DNA of 64,000 nucleotides from Leifsonia sp. 71-9 (GTDB lineage Bacteria > Actinomycetota > Actinomycetes > Actinomycetales > Microbacteriaceae), in contig NZ_MKVJ01000002.1 in NCBI RefSeq assembly GCF_001898805.1, forward strand, positions 62,001 to 126,000, read 5' to 3'. The position numbers and the translations under genes were made by a program. The notes beneath the pieces are model-generated. The model saw nothing but the letters and a program-made list of their open reading frames with translations. It searched no databases and was not told the DNA's origin. Below are positions 8,749 to 17,506 of this stretch, in pieces (the stretch's first letter is position 1; the number at the start of each line of letters is the position of its first letter).

Positions 8749-8778
8749 AGTAAACGCTATGTCTGGACTTGGCGTCAA
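8749..8778 (-). promoter_or_regulatory. promoter of the mmsA-mmsB-chvE operon
   Basis: On the minus strand TTGACG (complement of 8773-8778), an 18-nt spacer and TTTACT (complement of 8749-8754). The -35 is a 5/6 match to consensus; it reads toward mmsA. Confidence 0.55.
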
Positions 8779-8847
8779 ATAGTGAAGACAACGAGACGGT
8801 AACGGTTTGCCCCGGGCCCGGACGATCCGCCCGCTCGGGGCGGCGGA

Positions 8848-10038
8848 CTACTCGGCGCCGGCGAGCGCGCCCTGGATCACCAGAGCAGCGGCGCCCAGCG
8901 ACTCGGCGCGGTCCCCGAGCGACGACACGGTCACCGTGGTCGTCTCGGCGATGATCGGGATGGCGTTGTGCTGGATCCCCCGGCGGATCGGCTCGAGCAG
9001 GGCCTCCCCCAGCCCCACCAGCGGGCCGCCGATCAGCACCAGCTCGGGGTTGATCACGTTGGCGATGCTGCCGATCGCCTGGCCGATGGCCTGCCCGGCG
9101 TCGCCCACCACGCGGAGCGCGGCCGGGTCGCGTTCGAGCCCGCGGCGCAGGATGTCGGCCGTCGTCACGCTCTCGGTCCCGCCCCGGCCGAGGGACTCGA
9201 TCATGACCGTGGTCGAGGCCACGGTCTCCAGACAGCCGCGGTTGCCGCAGCGGCAGATCACGCCCGGGTCGACGACGGGGGTGTGCCCCAGCTCCCCGGT
9301 GATGCCGAGGTTGCCGTAATAGGTCTGGCCATTGATGATCAGCCCGGCGCCGATGCCGGAGCCGATCTTCACGAAGATGATGTTGCGCGCCCCGCGATGG
9401 GCGCCCCAGGTCACCTCGCCGAGGGCGCCGAGGTTGGCGTCGTTGTCGAGCACGACCGGGAAGCGGAAGGCGTTCTCCAGGTCGCGGAGGTTGACGCCCA
9501 CCCACTCCGGCAGGATGGCGCCCTGCAGCACGGTTCCGGTGCGCCGGTCGATCGGGCCCGGGATGCCGATGCCCACGGAGAGCACCGACTCGCGGTCGTG
9601 GCCGCCGTCGGCCAGCATCCGGTCGAGCAGGCTCGACGCGTCGACGATGGCTTCCGTGACGTCGTAGCCGAGCGGCAGGACGAGCGCCTGCTCGGCGAGC
9701 ACTTCGTAGCCCAGCGTGCAGAGCACGATGCGGACGTGGCGCCGGCCGAAGTCCACTCCGACGGCGATGTCGCCGGTGTCGGTGAGCTGCACGAGCAGCG
9801 CGCGGCGGCCGCTGGAGGTGACGGGGCTGGTGGCGACGACGCCTTTGACGGCCATGTCGCGGACGATGTTCGAGACGGTGGCGGTCGACAGTCCCGTCCC
9901 GCGCGCCAGCTCAGCCTGGGTGGAAGGACCGTTCGCCAACAGGAACTCGACGAGTCGCTCCTGGTTCAAGTGCCTCAATGCGCCCTGCGACCCGGGATTG
10001 CGAGCGCCACGGGGCGCGAGGCCCGGAGTGGCGGTCAT
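8848..10038 (-). CDS. ROK family sugar-responsive regulator
   Basis: A 396-residue protein of the NagC/XylR type. Residues ~22-85 form a winged helix (GPSTQAELARGTGLSTATVSNI) and residues ~90-396 a ROK sugar-kinase-like domain. The zinc motif CRCGNRGCLE (near residue 265) and the ATP-type loop VDFGRRH are visible. It lies directly upstream of, and in the same direction as, the sugar importer operon, whose leader holds a 7-bp-arm dyad; it probably represses that operon and is released by the imported sugar or its derivative. Confidence 0.9.
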   Translation of the reverse strand: MTATPGLAPRGARNPGSQGALRHLNQERLVEFLLANGPSTQAELARGTGLSTATVSNIVRDMAVKGVVATSPVTSSGRRALLVQLTDTGDIAVGVDFGRRHVRIVLCTLGYEVLAEQALVLPLGYDVTEAIVDASSLLDRMLADGGHDRESVLSVGIGIPGPIDRRTGTVLQGAILPEWVGVNLRDLENAFRFPVVLDNDANLGALGEVTWGAHRGARNIIFVKIGSGIGAGLIINGQTYYGNLGITGELGHTPVVDPGVICRCGNRGCLETVASTTVMIESLGRGGTESVTTADILRRGLERDPAALRVVGDAGQAIGQAIGSIANVINPELVLIGGPLVGLGEALLEPIRRGIQHNAIPIIAETTTVTVSSLGDRAESLGAAALVIQGALAGAE

Positions 10039-10090
10039 AGGGACAAGCGTGAATCATCCTCGGGTTGGAGTCAAGCTGTGAACGTAACGG

Positions 10091-10420
10091 TCAGCTGTCC
10101 CGCTGCTGAGAGAGTTCCCACACCAGCGGCAGCTCCTGGCCGTCCACCCCGGTGCCCAGCTGCTCGAAGTGGTCGACGTGCCGGGTGATGAAGCTCTGCC
10201 AGCGCTGATTGGCCGGGTCGTCCTCCAGCGCCGCCATGGCCGCGGCGAAGTCGTCGCAGTCGACCAGGTGGAAGAGGTGTCGTCCGCTGCGCCAGATCGA
10301 CCAGTCGTGGATGCCGAGCCGGGCGAACGACGCGGCCAGCTCGTCCGGGATGGCGGCGTGCGCCGCGTCGTAGGCGGCCTCGTGCCCGTCGCGGAGCACG
10401 GAGTGGAGGGCGATGCGCAT
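10091..10420 (-). CDS. rhaM: L-rhamnose mutarotase family protein (probable L-fucose mutarotase)
   Basis: A 109-residue protein of the RhaM family (about 104 residues normally). It begins MRIALHSVLRDGHEAAYD and contains the family-like stretches NWSIWR-type (here HDWSIWRSG) and the RhaM-like WQSFITRHVD. It interconverts alpha and beta anomers of a 6-deoxy-L-sugar. AGAAGGAGATCCC precedes the ATG. It is divergent from the FAH gene with an operator-like element between them, and all neighbours serve L-fucose breakdown, so L-fucose is the likely substrate here. Confidence 0.82.
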   Translation of the reverse strand: MRIALHSVLRDGHEAAYDAAHAAIPDELAASFARLGIHDWSIWRSGRHLFHLVDCDDFAAAMAALEDDPANQRWQSFITRHVDHFEQLGTGVDGQELPLVWELSQQRDS

Positions 10421-10441
10421 GGGATCTCCTTCTGCTTGGAT

Positions 10442-10456
10442 TCCTATAGGAAATAG
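10442..10456. promoter_or_regulatory. fucose-cluster operator, site A
   Basis: TCCTATAGGAAATAG between the divergent mutarotase and FAH-hydrolase genes. Inside it TTCCTATAGGAA (10441-10452) is a perfect palindrome and CTAT-N5-ATAG a dyad. The same 15-bp consensus occurs at 13567 and 21207. Confidence 0.65.
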
Positions 10457-10505
10457 TAATAGGGTGAATCGCAGTGCCAGCAGGCCGCGAGCGAAAGGAC
10501 CCTCG

Positions 10506-11354
10506 ATGCGATTCATGCGACTCGGCGAGCCCGGGGCGGAGATCCCCGCGGTGAGCGACGGCACGACCACCTGGGATCTGCGCCCGCTCACCGCCGACAT
10601 CGACGGCGCCTTCCTGGCCGCCGACGGCCTGCGCCGCGCCGAGGCGGCCGCCGCCGAGGGGGGCCTGCCCGTCCTGGACGCCCACGGTCTGCGCATCGGC
10701 GCTCCGATCGCCCGCCCGCCGGCGGTGATCTGCATCGGGATGAACTACGCCGCCCACGCGCGCGAGTCCGGCTCCGAGCCGCCCACGGACATCGTCGTGT
10801 TCTACAAGCACCCCAACACGGTCGTCGGACCGCACGACGACATCCTGCTGCCGCCGGGCTCCACCACGACCGACTGGGAGGTGGAGCTCGCCGCCGTCAT
10901 CGGCCGGCGCGCCCGCTACCTCTCCTCCCCCGAGGAGGCCCTCGGCTGCATCGCCGGCTTCGCCGTCGCCAACGACGTCTCCGAGCGCGAGTACCAGCTC
11001 GAGCGCTCGCTCGGCCAGTGGAGCAAGGGCAAGAGCTTCGAGACGTTCAACCCGCTGGGTCCGTGGCTCGTGCCGGCCGCCGAGGTCGGGGACGGCTCGG
11101 GGCTGCGACTCCACTCGGCCGTCAACGGCGAGACGCGGCAGGACTCGACCACGAGCGACCTGATCTTCTCGGTCGCCGAGATCATCCACCGGCTCAGCCA
11201 GTTCACCGTGCTCGAGCCGGGCGACCTGATCAACACCGGCACGCCGGAGGGCGTCGGGCTCTCCGGGCGCTTCCCCTACCTGCACGCGGGCGACACCGTC
11301 GAGGTCGGCATCGAGGGGCTGGGCGAGCAGCGCAGCACCGTGCGCCCCGCCTGA
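10506..11354 (+). CDS. fumarylacetoacetate hydrolase family: 2,4-diketo-3-deoxy-L-fuconate hydrolase
   Basis: A 282-residue FAH-fold enzyme. The core starts VICIGMNYAAHARESG (about residue 75) and the metal-binding acidic motif is WEVELAAVIG (about residue 127). In non-phosphorylative L-fucose/L-rhamnose routes this family cleaves 2,4-diketo-3-deoxy-L-fuconate to pyruvate and L-lactate, and its partner SDR lies 29 nt downstream. The ATG at 10506 follows GAAAGGACCCTCG; the upstream readable stretch crosses the operator and is not coding. A 2-keto acid hydratase role is less likely because of the context. Confidence 0.82.
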   Translation: MRFMRLGEPGAEIPAVSDGTTTWDLRPLTADIDGAFLAADGLRRAEAAAAEGGLPVLDAHGLRIGAPIARPPAVICIGMNYAAHARESGSEPPTDIVVFYKHPNTVVGPHDDILLPPGSTTTDWEVELAAVIGRRARYLSSPEEALGCIAGFAVANDVSEREYQLERSLGQWSKGKSFETFNPLGPWLVPAAEVGDGSGLRLHSAVNGETRQDSTTSDLIFSVAEIIHRLSQFTVLEPGDLINTGTPEGVGLSGRFPYLHAGDTVEVGIEGLGEQRSTVRPA

Positions 11355-11383
11355 ACCGCACCATCCACACGAAGGAGACACCG

Positions 11384-12133
11384 ATGTCCCAGCACTTCGA
11401 CGGGCTCGTCGCCGCCGTCACCGGCGGCGCCTCCGGCCTCGGCCGCGCGATCGCGGACGAGCTGTCCGCTCAGGGCGCCCGCGTCTACGCCCTCGACCTC
11501 GACCCGTCGGGCGTGGCCGCACCGCACACGGGCATCCGGTGCGACATCGGTGACGATGGATCCGTGCGCGACGCGATCGCCGCGGTGGTCGCGGACGCGG
11601 GCCGGCTCGACATCGTGATCGCCAACGCCGGCATCGGCGCGCAGGGCGACGTGACCGCCAACGACGACGCGGAGTGGGCGCGCGTGCTCAACGTCAACGT
11701 CGTCGGGTCGGCACGCACCGTGCGACACGCCCTCCCGCATCTGCAGGCGTCCCCGTCCGCCGCGATCGTCTTCACGAGCTCGATCGCCGCGTGGGCCGGG
11801 CTCCCGCAGCGCGTGCTCTACTCCGCCTCCAAGGGCGCCGTCTCCGCCATGACGCTCGCGATCGCGGCCGACTGCCTCCCGCTCGGGATCCGCGTCAACG
11901 CCGTCGCGCCGGGCACGGCCGACACTCCGTGGGTCGGGCGGCTGCTCGACTCCGCCGTCGATCCGGACGCCGAGCGATCCGCCCTGGAGGCCCGCCAGCC
12001 GAGCGGCCGGCTCGTGCAGCCGCAGGAGGTCGCGGACGCCGTCGCCTACCTCGCGTCCCCCGCGGCCGGCTCCACGAACGGGGCGATCATCCCCGTCGAC
12101 GGCGGCATGTACTCCCTGCGCCCGCGCCGGTAG
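11384..12133 (+). CDS. SDR oxidoreductase: probable 2-keto-3-deoxy-L-fuconate dehydrogenase
   Basis: A 249-residue classical short-chain dehydrogenase. Visible are the nucleotide-binding TGGASGLG (residues 14-21), NAGIGAQG, the catalytic Ser in FTSS and the Y-x3-K pair in YSASKGA. NAD(P)-dependent oxidation of C4 of 2-keto-3-deoxy-L-fuconate, giving the substrate of the FAH hydrolase, is inferred from the operon. GAAGGAGACACCG precedes the ATG at 11384. Followed by a strong bidirectional terminator. Confidence 0.83.
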   Translation: MSQHFDGLVAAVTGGASGLGRAIADELSAQGARVYALDLDPSGVAAPHTGIRCDIGDDGSVRDAIAAVVADAGRLDIVIANAGIGAQGDVTANDDAEWARVLNVNVVGSARTVRHALPHLQASPSAAIVFTSSIAAWAGLPQRVLYSASKGAVSAMTLAIAADCLPLGIRVNAVAPGTADTPWVGRLLDSAVDPDAERSALEARQPSGRLVQPQEVADAVAYLASPAAGSTNGAIIPVDGGMYSLRPRR

Positions 12134-12161
12134 CGCGCAGCGCCTCCACTCGTCGCCGAGG

Positions 12162-12209
12162 TTCACGAAAGGGCCCTCATTCCGGTCGGGATGAGGGCCC
12201 TTTCGTGAA
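12162..12209. terminator. bidirectional terminator
   Basis: A perfect 19-bp inverted repeat with a 10-nt loop between the convergent SDR and L-fuconate dehydratase genes. The stem carries GAAAGGGCCCTCAT and its complement; it would work in both directions. Confidence 0.9.
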
Positions 12210-12226
12210 TCTCGGTGGGCGGTGAG

Positions 12227-13534
12227 CTAGGCGAGCGCGGCGGCGGGGAGGGTGGCGCCGGTGAATTCGTGGGCGCGCAGCGAATCGGCCAGCATCTCCA
12301 TGCCGGTGCCCGGCGTCAGCGGGGCGCGGTACCGGCCGCCGACCAGCTCGACCGGGGAGACGAAGTGCTCGTGGAGGTGCTTCGTGTACTCGATCATCCG
12401 GCCCTCCTGGCTGCCGGAGACGGCGACGTAGTCGAACATCGAGAAGTGCTGCACGGCCTCGCACAGGCCCACCCCGCCGGCGTGCGGGCACACCGGAACG
12501 CCGAACTTCGCGGCGAGCAGCAGGATGGCGATGTTCTCGTTGATGCCCGCCACCCGGGTCGAGTCGATCTGGAGCACGGCCGCGGCCTCCGCCTGCAGCA
12601 GCTGCTTGAAGAGCACGCGGCTCATCCCGTGCTCCCCCGTCGCGATGCGGACGGGGGCGACGGCACGGGCGATGGCCGCGTGGGCGAGCACGTCGTCGGG
12701 GCTGGTCGGCTCCTCGACCCAGGCGAGGTCGAAGCGTTCCAGCGCGCGGATCCACGCGATCGCCTGATCGCGGTCCCAGCGCTGGTTCGCGTCGATCGCG
12801 ATCCGGATGTCCGGCCCCACCGTCTCGCGGGCGATCCCGAGCCGCCGGATGTCGTCGTCGAGGTCGTCGCCCACCTTCAGCTTGATCTGCTCGAACCCTT
12901 CGGCGACCGCCTCGCGCGCGAGACGCCGCAGCTTGTCGTCGGAGTAGCCGAGCCAGCCCGGCGTCGTCGTGTAACCGGCATAGCCGCGAGCGATCAGGTC
13001 GGCCTCGCGCTCGGCCCGGCCGGGCTCGGCCGCGCGGAGCAGGCCGAGCGCCTCCTCCGGGGTGAGCGCATCGCTCAGGTAGCGGAAGTCGACGAGCGCG
13101 ACCAGTTCCTCCGGCGTCATGCGCGCCAGCAGCTGCCAGAGCGGGAGGCCGGCGCGCTTGGCCTTCAGATCCCAGAAGGCGTTCACGACGGCGCCGATGG
13201 CCATGTGCATGACGCCCTTCTCGGGCCCCAGCCAGCGCAGCTGCGAGTCGTGGACGAACTCGCGCCAGAAGCCGCCCAGGTCGTCGAGGACGGCCTCCAC
13301 GTCGCGGCCGATGACCCGGTGCGCGACGGCGTCGATCGCGGCGACCTGCACGTCGTTGCCGCGGCCGATGGTGAAGACGAACGAGTGCCCCTCCAGCCCG
13401 TCTGAGGCGTCGGTGGTGACGCGGAGGTAGGCGGCCGAGTAGTCGGGGTCGGGGTTCATCGCGTCCGACCCGTCGAGCAGGGCGGACGTCTCGAACCGCA
13501 CGTCCAGGGTCTCGAAGCCGGTGACGATGCTCAC
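12227..13534 (-). CDS. fucD: L-fuconate dehydratase
   Basis: A 435-residue enolase-superfamily enzyme that dehydrates L-fuconate to 2-keto-3-deoxy-L-fuconate. With the GTG start at 13534 the catalytic residues fall at K218/K220 (IKLK), D248, E274, E301 and the D324/H351 dyad, the same positions I recall for the characterised Xanthomonas FucD. The substrate-loop segment [14 protein letters not shown] is characteristic. GAAAGGAC lies 6 nt before the GTG. An ATG eleven codons further up overlaps an operator-like element and is rejected. Transcribed alone toward the convergent SDR gene. Confidence 0.92.
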   Translation of the reverse strand: MSIVTGFETLDVRFETSALLDGSDAMNPDPDYSAAYLRVTTDASDGLEGHSFVFTIGRGNDVQVAAIDAVAHRVIGRDVEAVLDDLGGFWREFVHDSQLRWLGPEKGVMHMAIGAVVNAFWDLKAKRAGLPLWQLLARMTPEELVALVDFRYLSDALTPEEALGLLRAAEPGRAEREADLIARGYAGYTTTPGWLGYSDDKLRRLAREAVAEGFEQIKLKVGDDLDDDIRRLGIARETVGPDIRIAIDANQRWDRDQAIAWIRALERFDLAWVEEPTSPDDVLAHAAIARAVAPVRIATGEHGMSRVLFKQLLQAEAAAVLQIDSTRVAGINENIAILLLAAKFGVPVCPHAGGVGLCEAVQHFSMFDYVAVSGSQEGRMIEYTKHLHEHFVSPVELVGGRYRAPLTPGTGMEMLADSLRAHEFTGATLPAAALA

Positions 13535-13566
13535 GCCGTTGTCCTTTCGTTCGGCTGTTGGCAACA

Positions 13567-13581
13567 TCCTATTGGATATAG
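13567..13581. promoter_or_regulatory. fucose-cluster operator, site B
   Basis: TCCTATTGGATATAG, 33 nt upstream of the L-fuconate dehydratase start. It contains the dyad CCTAT-N5-ATAGG with 5-bp arms. Shares the consensus TCCTATWGGMWATAG with sites at 10442 and 21207. Confidence 0.62.
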
Positions 13582-13605
13582 GTATGCGACACCAGCCGCG
13601 GACAG

Positions 13606-13644
13606 CACGAGACCCCCGCGCGCCGAGCGCACGGGGGTCTCGTG
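13606..13644. terminator. terminator after the GntR gene
   Basis: Inverted repeat CACGAGACCCCCG / CGGGGGTCTCGTG with a 13-nt loop, just past the stop of the FadR-type regulator gene and before the fucD control region. It isolates fucD from the long upstream operon. Confidence 0.8.
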
Positions 13645-13660
13645 GAGCGACGGAACCGGG

Positions 13661-14392
13661 CTACTCCGCGGTGCCGGCCTCCAGGCTGCTGGCGATCCGG
13701 TGGTACGACTTGGTGATGTGGTCGAGCATCGCCGCCTCGGCCGCGGCGGCGTCACCGCTGCGCAGGGCCTCCAGCACCGTCTCGTGCTCGCCGGAGGTCT
13801 CGTCGACCACGCCGTGCTTGAAGTAGATCCGGTACTGGTGCATGTGCGAGCGCAGCCGCGAGATGGCGTCGGAGAGCAGCACGTTGCCCGAGTGCTCCGC
13901 GATGATGCGGTGGAAGTCGGAGTCCTGGTTGGCGAAGTCCTTGTAGTCCTTGAAGCGGTCCTCGCCGGCCTGCGCCGCCTCGCCGCTGCGGTGCATCGCC
14001 TCGCAGAGCTCCTCGAGCTGGTCGAGCGTGCGGTCGTCGAGCTCGCCTGCGGCGTTCCGCGTCGCGTACGGCTCCAGCAGGCGCCGCATCTCGAACAGCT
14101 GCCGGAGGCCGTCGCTGTCGAGCAGCGGGGCGGCCGTGTAGCCCTTGAGCGCCTTCTTGACCACGAGGCCCTCGGACTCCAGGCGGGCGAGCGCCTCGCG
14201 CACCGGGGTCGGCGAGACCCCGAGCTGGCGGGCGATGCCGTCGATGCTGGCGCGCGTGCCCGGTTCGATCACCTGGTCCATGAGCAGACCGAGGACCGCG
14301 TCGTACACGTCGTCGGCGAGGGCCCGGCGGGCGGGCAGGAAGTGCTCGCCCGTGACCTCGCGCGCGGTGCCGGGTTCGATGCTCATGTGCAC
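13661..14392 (-). CDS. GntR family regulator (FadR type) of the fucose cluster
   Basis: A 243-residue protein: winged helix at about residues 25-90 (IARQLGVSPTPVREALARL is the GntR signature) and a C-terminal helical FCD domain with His residues typical of metal-assisted acid sensing (DFHRII, LRSHMHQY). It is the last gene of the operon that begins with the fucosidase at 21180 and is followed by a terminator. It is the natural candidate for binding the three shared operators in the cluster, probably sensing L-fuconate or a keto-deoxy acid. Start could be ATG 14392 or the next Met two codons later. Confidence 0.87.
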   Translation of the reverse strand: MHMSIEPGTAREVTGEHFLPARRALADDVYDAVLGLLMDQVIEPGTRASIDGIARQLGVSPTPVREALARLESEGLVVKKALKGYTAAPLLDSDGLRQLFEMRRLLEPYATRNAAGELDDRTLDQLEELCEAMHRSGEAAQAGEDRFKDYKDFANQDSDFHRIIAEHSGNVLLSDAISRLRSHMHQYRIYFKHGVVDETSGEHETVLEALRSGDAAAAEAAMLDHITKSYHRIASSLEAGTAE

Positions 14393-14444
14393 ATCCTAGG
14401 TCGGGTGGCGCCGCCCAGAGAGGATAGAGGATGGAGGATCCGCA

Positions 14445-15431
14445 TCACACGAGCCCGTCCGCGGCGAGTTCCGCCCACAGCCCGTCGGGCACCGGAGCGT
14501 CGGCCAGGGAGGCGTTGCGCTCGATCTGCGCGGCCGAGTCGGCACCCAGGACGACGGTGGAGACCGCGGCGTCCCGGAGGGGGAACTGCACCGCGAGCTG
14601 CGGCACCGTGACGCCGTACGGCTCCGCGATGTCGGCGATCCGATTCGTGCGGGCGACCAGGTCGGCGGGTGCCGCGCCGTAGTCGAACTTGGCGGATGCG
14701 ACCGGCCGGTCGGTCGCCAGGATGCCCGAGTTGAACACCGCGGCGACGGCGACGGAGACGCCGCGCTCCCGGGCCGCCGGCAGCAGGTCGCGCTCGGCGG
14801 CATGGTCGAGCAGGGTGTACCGCCCGGCGCACATCACGATGTCGAGGTCGGTCTCGCGGACGAACCGGGTCAGCATCGCCGACTGGTTCATCCCGGCGCC
14901 GTACGAGCGGATGACGCCCTGCGACCGCAGCTCCTCGAGCGCGGGGAACGCCCCCTCGAGGGCCTCGCGCTCGTACTCGTCGGGGTCGTGGACGAGGAGC
15001 ACGTCGATCCGGTCGACGCCGAGGCGGCGCAGGGAGTCCTCCACCGAGCGCAGCACGCCGTCGCGCGAGTAGTCCCGCCGGCGGCGCAGGGTCGCCGGCG
15101 TCGCGAAGAGGTTGGCGATGTCGGTGTCGCCCGGCCGGTAGTCGGGGTTGGGTTCGAGCACCCGGCCGACCTTGGTCGAGAGCACGTACTCGTCGCGGGG
15201 ACGCCCGCGCAGCCCCGCGCCGAGCCGCTCCTCGGCCAGCCCGAGGCCGTAGTGCGGAGCGGCGTCGAAGTAGCGGATGCCCGCATCCCACGCCGCAGGA
15301 ACGATGCGGGGCCACTCGTCCGCCGGCCGCGGCTCGTACAGCTCGCCGAGCGCGGCCGCGCCGTAGCCGATCGGCCCGACCTCCAGGCCCCCACGGCCGA
15401 ACGGCCGCCTGCCTGTCCTCGTCGCCGTCAT
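14445..15431 (-). CDS. aldo/keto reductase: probable L-fucose dehydrogenase
   Basis: A 328-residue AKR (TIM barrel). The catalytic tetrad is visible as D56 (YFDAAPHYG), Y61, K87 (STKVGR) and H148 (LLVHDPD). Members of this group oxidise the anomeric carbon of L-fucose or D-arabinose to the lactone with NAD(P). It supplies the lactone for the amidohydrolase at 22627. AGGAGGGTGGC precedes the ATG, and the start overlaps the stop of the enolase-superfamily gene by 4 nt (ATGA). An alternative is pyridoxal-type AKR activity, but the operon argues for fucose. Confidence 0.82.
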   Translation of the reverse strand: MTATRTGRRPFGRGGLEVGPIGYGAAALGELYEPRPADEWPRIVPAAWDAGIRYFDAAPHYGLGLAEERLGAGLRGRPRDEYVLSTKVGRVLEPNPDYRPGDTDIANLFATPATLRRRRDYSRDGVLRSVEDSLRRLGVDRIDVLLVHDPDEYEREALEGAFPALEELRSQGVIRSYGAGMNQSAMLTRFVRETDLDIVMCAGRYTLLDHAAERDLLPAARERGVSVAVAAVFNSGILATDRPVASAKFDYGAAPADLVARTNRIADIAEPYGVTVPQLAVQFPLRDAAVSTVVLGADSAAQIERNASLADAPVPDGLWAELAADGLV

Positions 15432-16552
15432 GCCACCCTCCTGTCCTCGATCGCGTCGAGATCCCACCGTATGCCGAGCCCCGGCTCGTCGGAGGGCACG
15501 CCGTGCCCGTCGCGGATGGTCATCTCGGCCGTCGTGATCGCACGCAGCTGCGGGATGTGCTCCAGGTAGAGCGCGTTGGGCACCGCGCAGCACAGCGAGA
15601 CGTGCAGCTCCATCAGGAAGTGCGGGGCGACGGCCACGTTGAACGCCTCCGCGAGATGGGCGACCTTCAGCCACGGGGTGATGCCGCCCACCCGGGCCAC
15701 GTCGACCTGCACGATACCGGCGGCGCCCGCCTGGAGGTACTCGCGGAAGTGCCCGACCGAGTACATCGACTCCCCCACCGCGACCGGCACGCTCGTCGAC
15801 GCGGCGAGCCGGCGGTGCCCGGCCACGTCCTCCGCGGGCAGCGGCTCCTCGAACCAGAAGATGTCCAGCTTCTCGAACAGCGCGGCTCGGCGGATCGCCT
15901 CGGCGGCGGTCATCGACTGGTTGGCGTCGACCATGATGTCCAGCTCGTCGCCGACCGCGTCGCGCACGGCGGCGAGGCGCTCGAAGTCCTCGTGACCGCG
16001 CGGCTTGCCCACCTTGACCTTCACGCCGCCGAGCCCGCGGGCGCGTGACTCGAGCGCCTGCGCGACGAGCTCCTCCGTCGAGAAGTGCAGCCAGCCTCCC
16101 TCGGTGTCGTAGAGCGGGATGCTCGGCTGCGCACCGCCGGCCGCGACCCAGAGGGGCAGTCCGGCCGCTCTGCTGCGCGCATCCCACACCGCGGTGTCGA
16201 CGGCGGCCAGCGCGAGCGACGTGATCGGGCCGACGGTCGTGGCGCGCGTCGAGGAGAACATCGCCCGCCACACCTCCTCCGGCCGGTTGACGTCGAGCCC
16301 GACCACCACGTCCAGGAGCGTCGTGCGCAGGAGGCTCAGCACGGCGCTCCCGCCGGTCCCGATCGTGTAGCTGTAGCCGAGCCCGTCGGCGCCACCCGCC
16401 GTGCGCAGCCGGACGAAGATCGTCTCCTGCTTGAGGAAGGACTGGACGGCATCCGTGCGCACGGTCTCCACCGCGAGGTCGCTCAGCCAGGCTTCCGCGC
16501 TGACGATGGTGCCGCTGGCCGCGAGGCGGGCGACGGGCGGGGCGAGGGTCAT
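15428..16552 (-). CDS. mandelate racemase/enolase superfamily sugar-acid dehydratase
   Basis: A 374-residue enolase-superfamily enzyme of the MR subgroup: KVKVG with K178/K180, metal ligands D209 (VDAN), E235 (FEEP) and E261 (GES), and a D284/H311 dyad (QVDVARVGG, APHF). The chemistry is dehydration or epimerisation of a sugar acid. It is clearly distinct from FucD, which is also in this cluster, so it probably handles a second acid (for example from another 6-deoxy sugar or galactose/arabinose) released from the same glycans. Substrate is not determined by sequence. Confidence 0.85.
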   Translation of the reverse strand: MTLAPPVARLAASGTIVSAEAWLSDLAVETVRTDAVQSFLKQETIFVRLRTAGGADGLGYSYTIGTGGSAVLSLLRTTLLDVVVGLDVNRPEEVWRAMFSSTRATTVGPITSLALAAVDTAVWDARSRAAGLPLWVAAGGAQPSIPLYDTEGGWLHFSTEELVAQALESRARGLGGVKVKVGKPRGHEDFERLAAVRDAVGDELDIMVDANQSMTAAEAIRRAALFEKLDIFWFEEPLPAEDVAGHRRLAASTSVPVAVGESMYSVGHFREYLQAGAAGIVQVDVARVGGITPWLKVAHLAEAFNVAVAPHFLMELHVSLCCAVPNALYLEHIPQLRAITTAEMTIRDGHGVPSDEPGLGIRWDLDAIEDRRVA

Positions 16553-16597
16553 ACGTGTCTCTGCTTTCTGGATAGGTCCGTCCGGTGCGGACGGGGG

Positions 16598-17506
16598 TCA
16601 GCGTCCGCCGAAGCCGCCGAGCGCGACGCCCTTGATGAGCTGGCGCTGGAGCACGGCGACGATGATCAGCGACGGGATGATCGCGAGCGTGGAGGCCGCC
16701 ATCATCAGGCTCCACTGGGTGCCGTGCTCGCCGGTGAACATCGAGAGGCCGAGCGGCACGGTCGCCAGGTCCTGGCTGTTGATGATGATCAGCGGCCAGA
16801 GGTACGAGTTGTAGTAGCCCACGAACGAGAAGACGCCGAGCACCGAGAGCGGGGCCGCGAGCTGGGGCAGCAGGACCGACCACAGCGTGCGGAACCGGGA
16901 GGCGCCGTCGATGATCGCCGCCTCCTCGAACTCGATCGGGATGGTGAGGAAGAACTGCCGCAGCAGGAAGGTCCCGAACGCCGTGAAGGCGAACGGCACG
17001 ATCAGCGCCACGTAGGTGTCGACCAGGCCGAGCTGGTTCATCATGATGAACAGCGGGACGACGAGCACCTCCTGCGGCAGCACCAGCGTGAAGACGTACA
17101 GCAGGAAGATGCGGTCGCGGTACTTGAACCGGAGGCGCGAGAACGCGTACGCGCTCAGCACGGCCACGATCACCGACAGCAGCGCGCCGCAGATCGCGAC
17201 GAAGAAGCCGTTGAAGATGAACCGGCCGAACGGCACGAGCGTCCACGCGTCCACGAAGTTCGACCACTTCACCTCCGAGCCGATGAAGGTCGGTGTCGGC
17301 GAGAAGACCTCGCTCTCGGGCTTGAGCGCCGAGAAGAACATCCAGATGAACGGGAAGGTGAAGGCCAGCGCGACGATCGCGAGGACCAGCGTGTTGAGCC
17401 ACGTCTTCGCCACGACCGCCTTCTGCGCACGGCGCAGTCGCGGCTTCGGCCGGCGACCGGTGCCGGGAGCGGCGGAGCGTGCCGCGGTGCCGATGTCACT
17501 TGTCAT
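16598..17506 (-). CDS. carbohydrate ABC transporter permease (MalG type)
   Basis: A 302-residue permease with six membrane segments and the EAA loop EFEEAAIIDGASRFRTLWSVLLP (residues ~195-217 split around EEAAIIDGA). CUT1 subfamily, second permease of the fucosylated-oligosaccharide importer. Its start overlaps the end of the MalF-type gene by 11 nt. The binding protein and first permease lie just upstream; no ATPase gene is in the cluster, so a shared MsiK-like ATPase encoded elsewhere probably powers it. Confidence 0.9.
   Translation of the reverse strand: MTSDIGTAARSAAPGTGRRPKPRLRRAQKAVVAKTWLNTLVLAIVALAFTFPFIWMFFSALKPESEVFSPTPTFIGSEVKWSNFVDAWTLVPFGRFIFNGFFVAICGALLSVIVAVLSAYAFSRLRFKYRDRIFLLYVFTLVLPQEVLVVPLFIMMNQLGLVDTYVALIVPFAFTAFGTFLLRQFFLTIPIEFEEAAIIDGASRFRTLWSVLLPQLAAPLSVLGVFSFVGYYNSYLWPLIIINSQDLATVPLGLSMFTGEHGTQWSLMMAASTLAIIPSLIIVAVLQRQLIKGVALGGFGGR

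Noticed and set aside
13534-13567. ATG at 13567 as fucD start
   Set aside because: It overlaps the operator-like element and lacks a ribosome site. GTG 13534 has GAAAGGAC and puts all catalytic residues at the positions I recall for the characterised enzyme.
14445-17402. A very long minus-strand open frame (almost 1000 codons) spanning several genes
   Set aside because: Only its first-reading part at the 3' end is a real protein (the AKR). Upstream it reads through the enolase-superfamily and permease genes in a wrong frame with Arg/His/Ala-rich non-protein composition.
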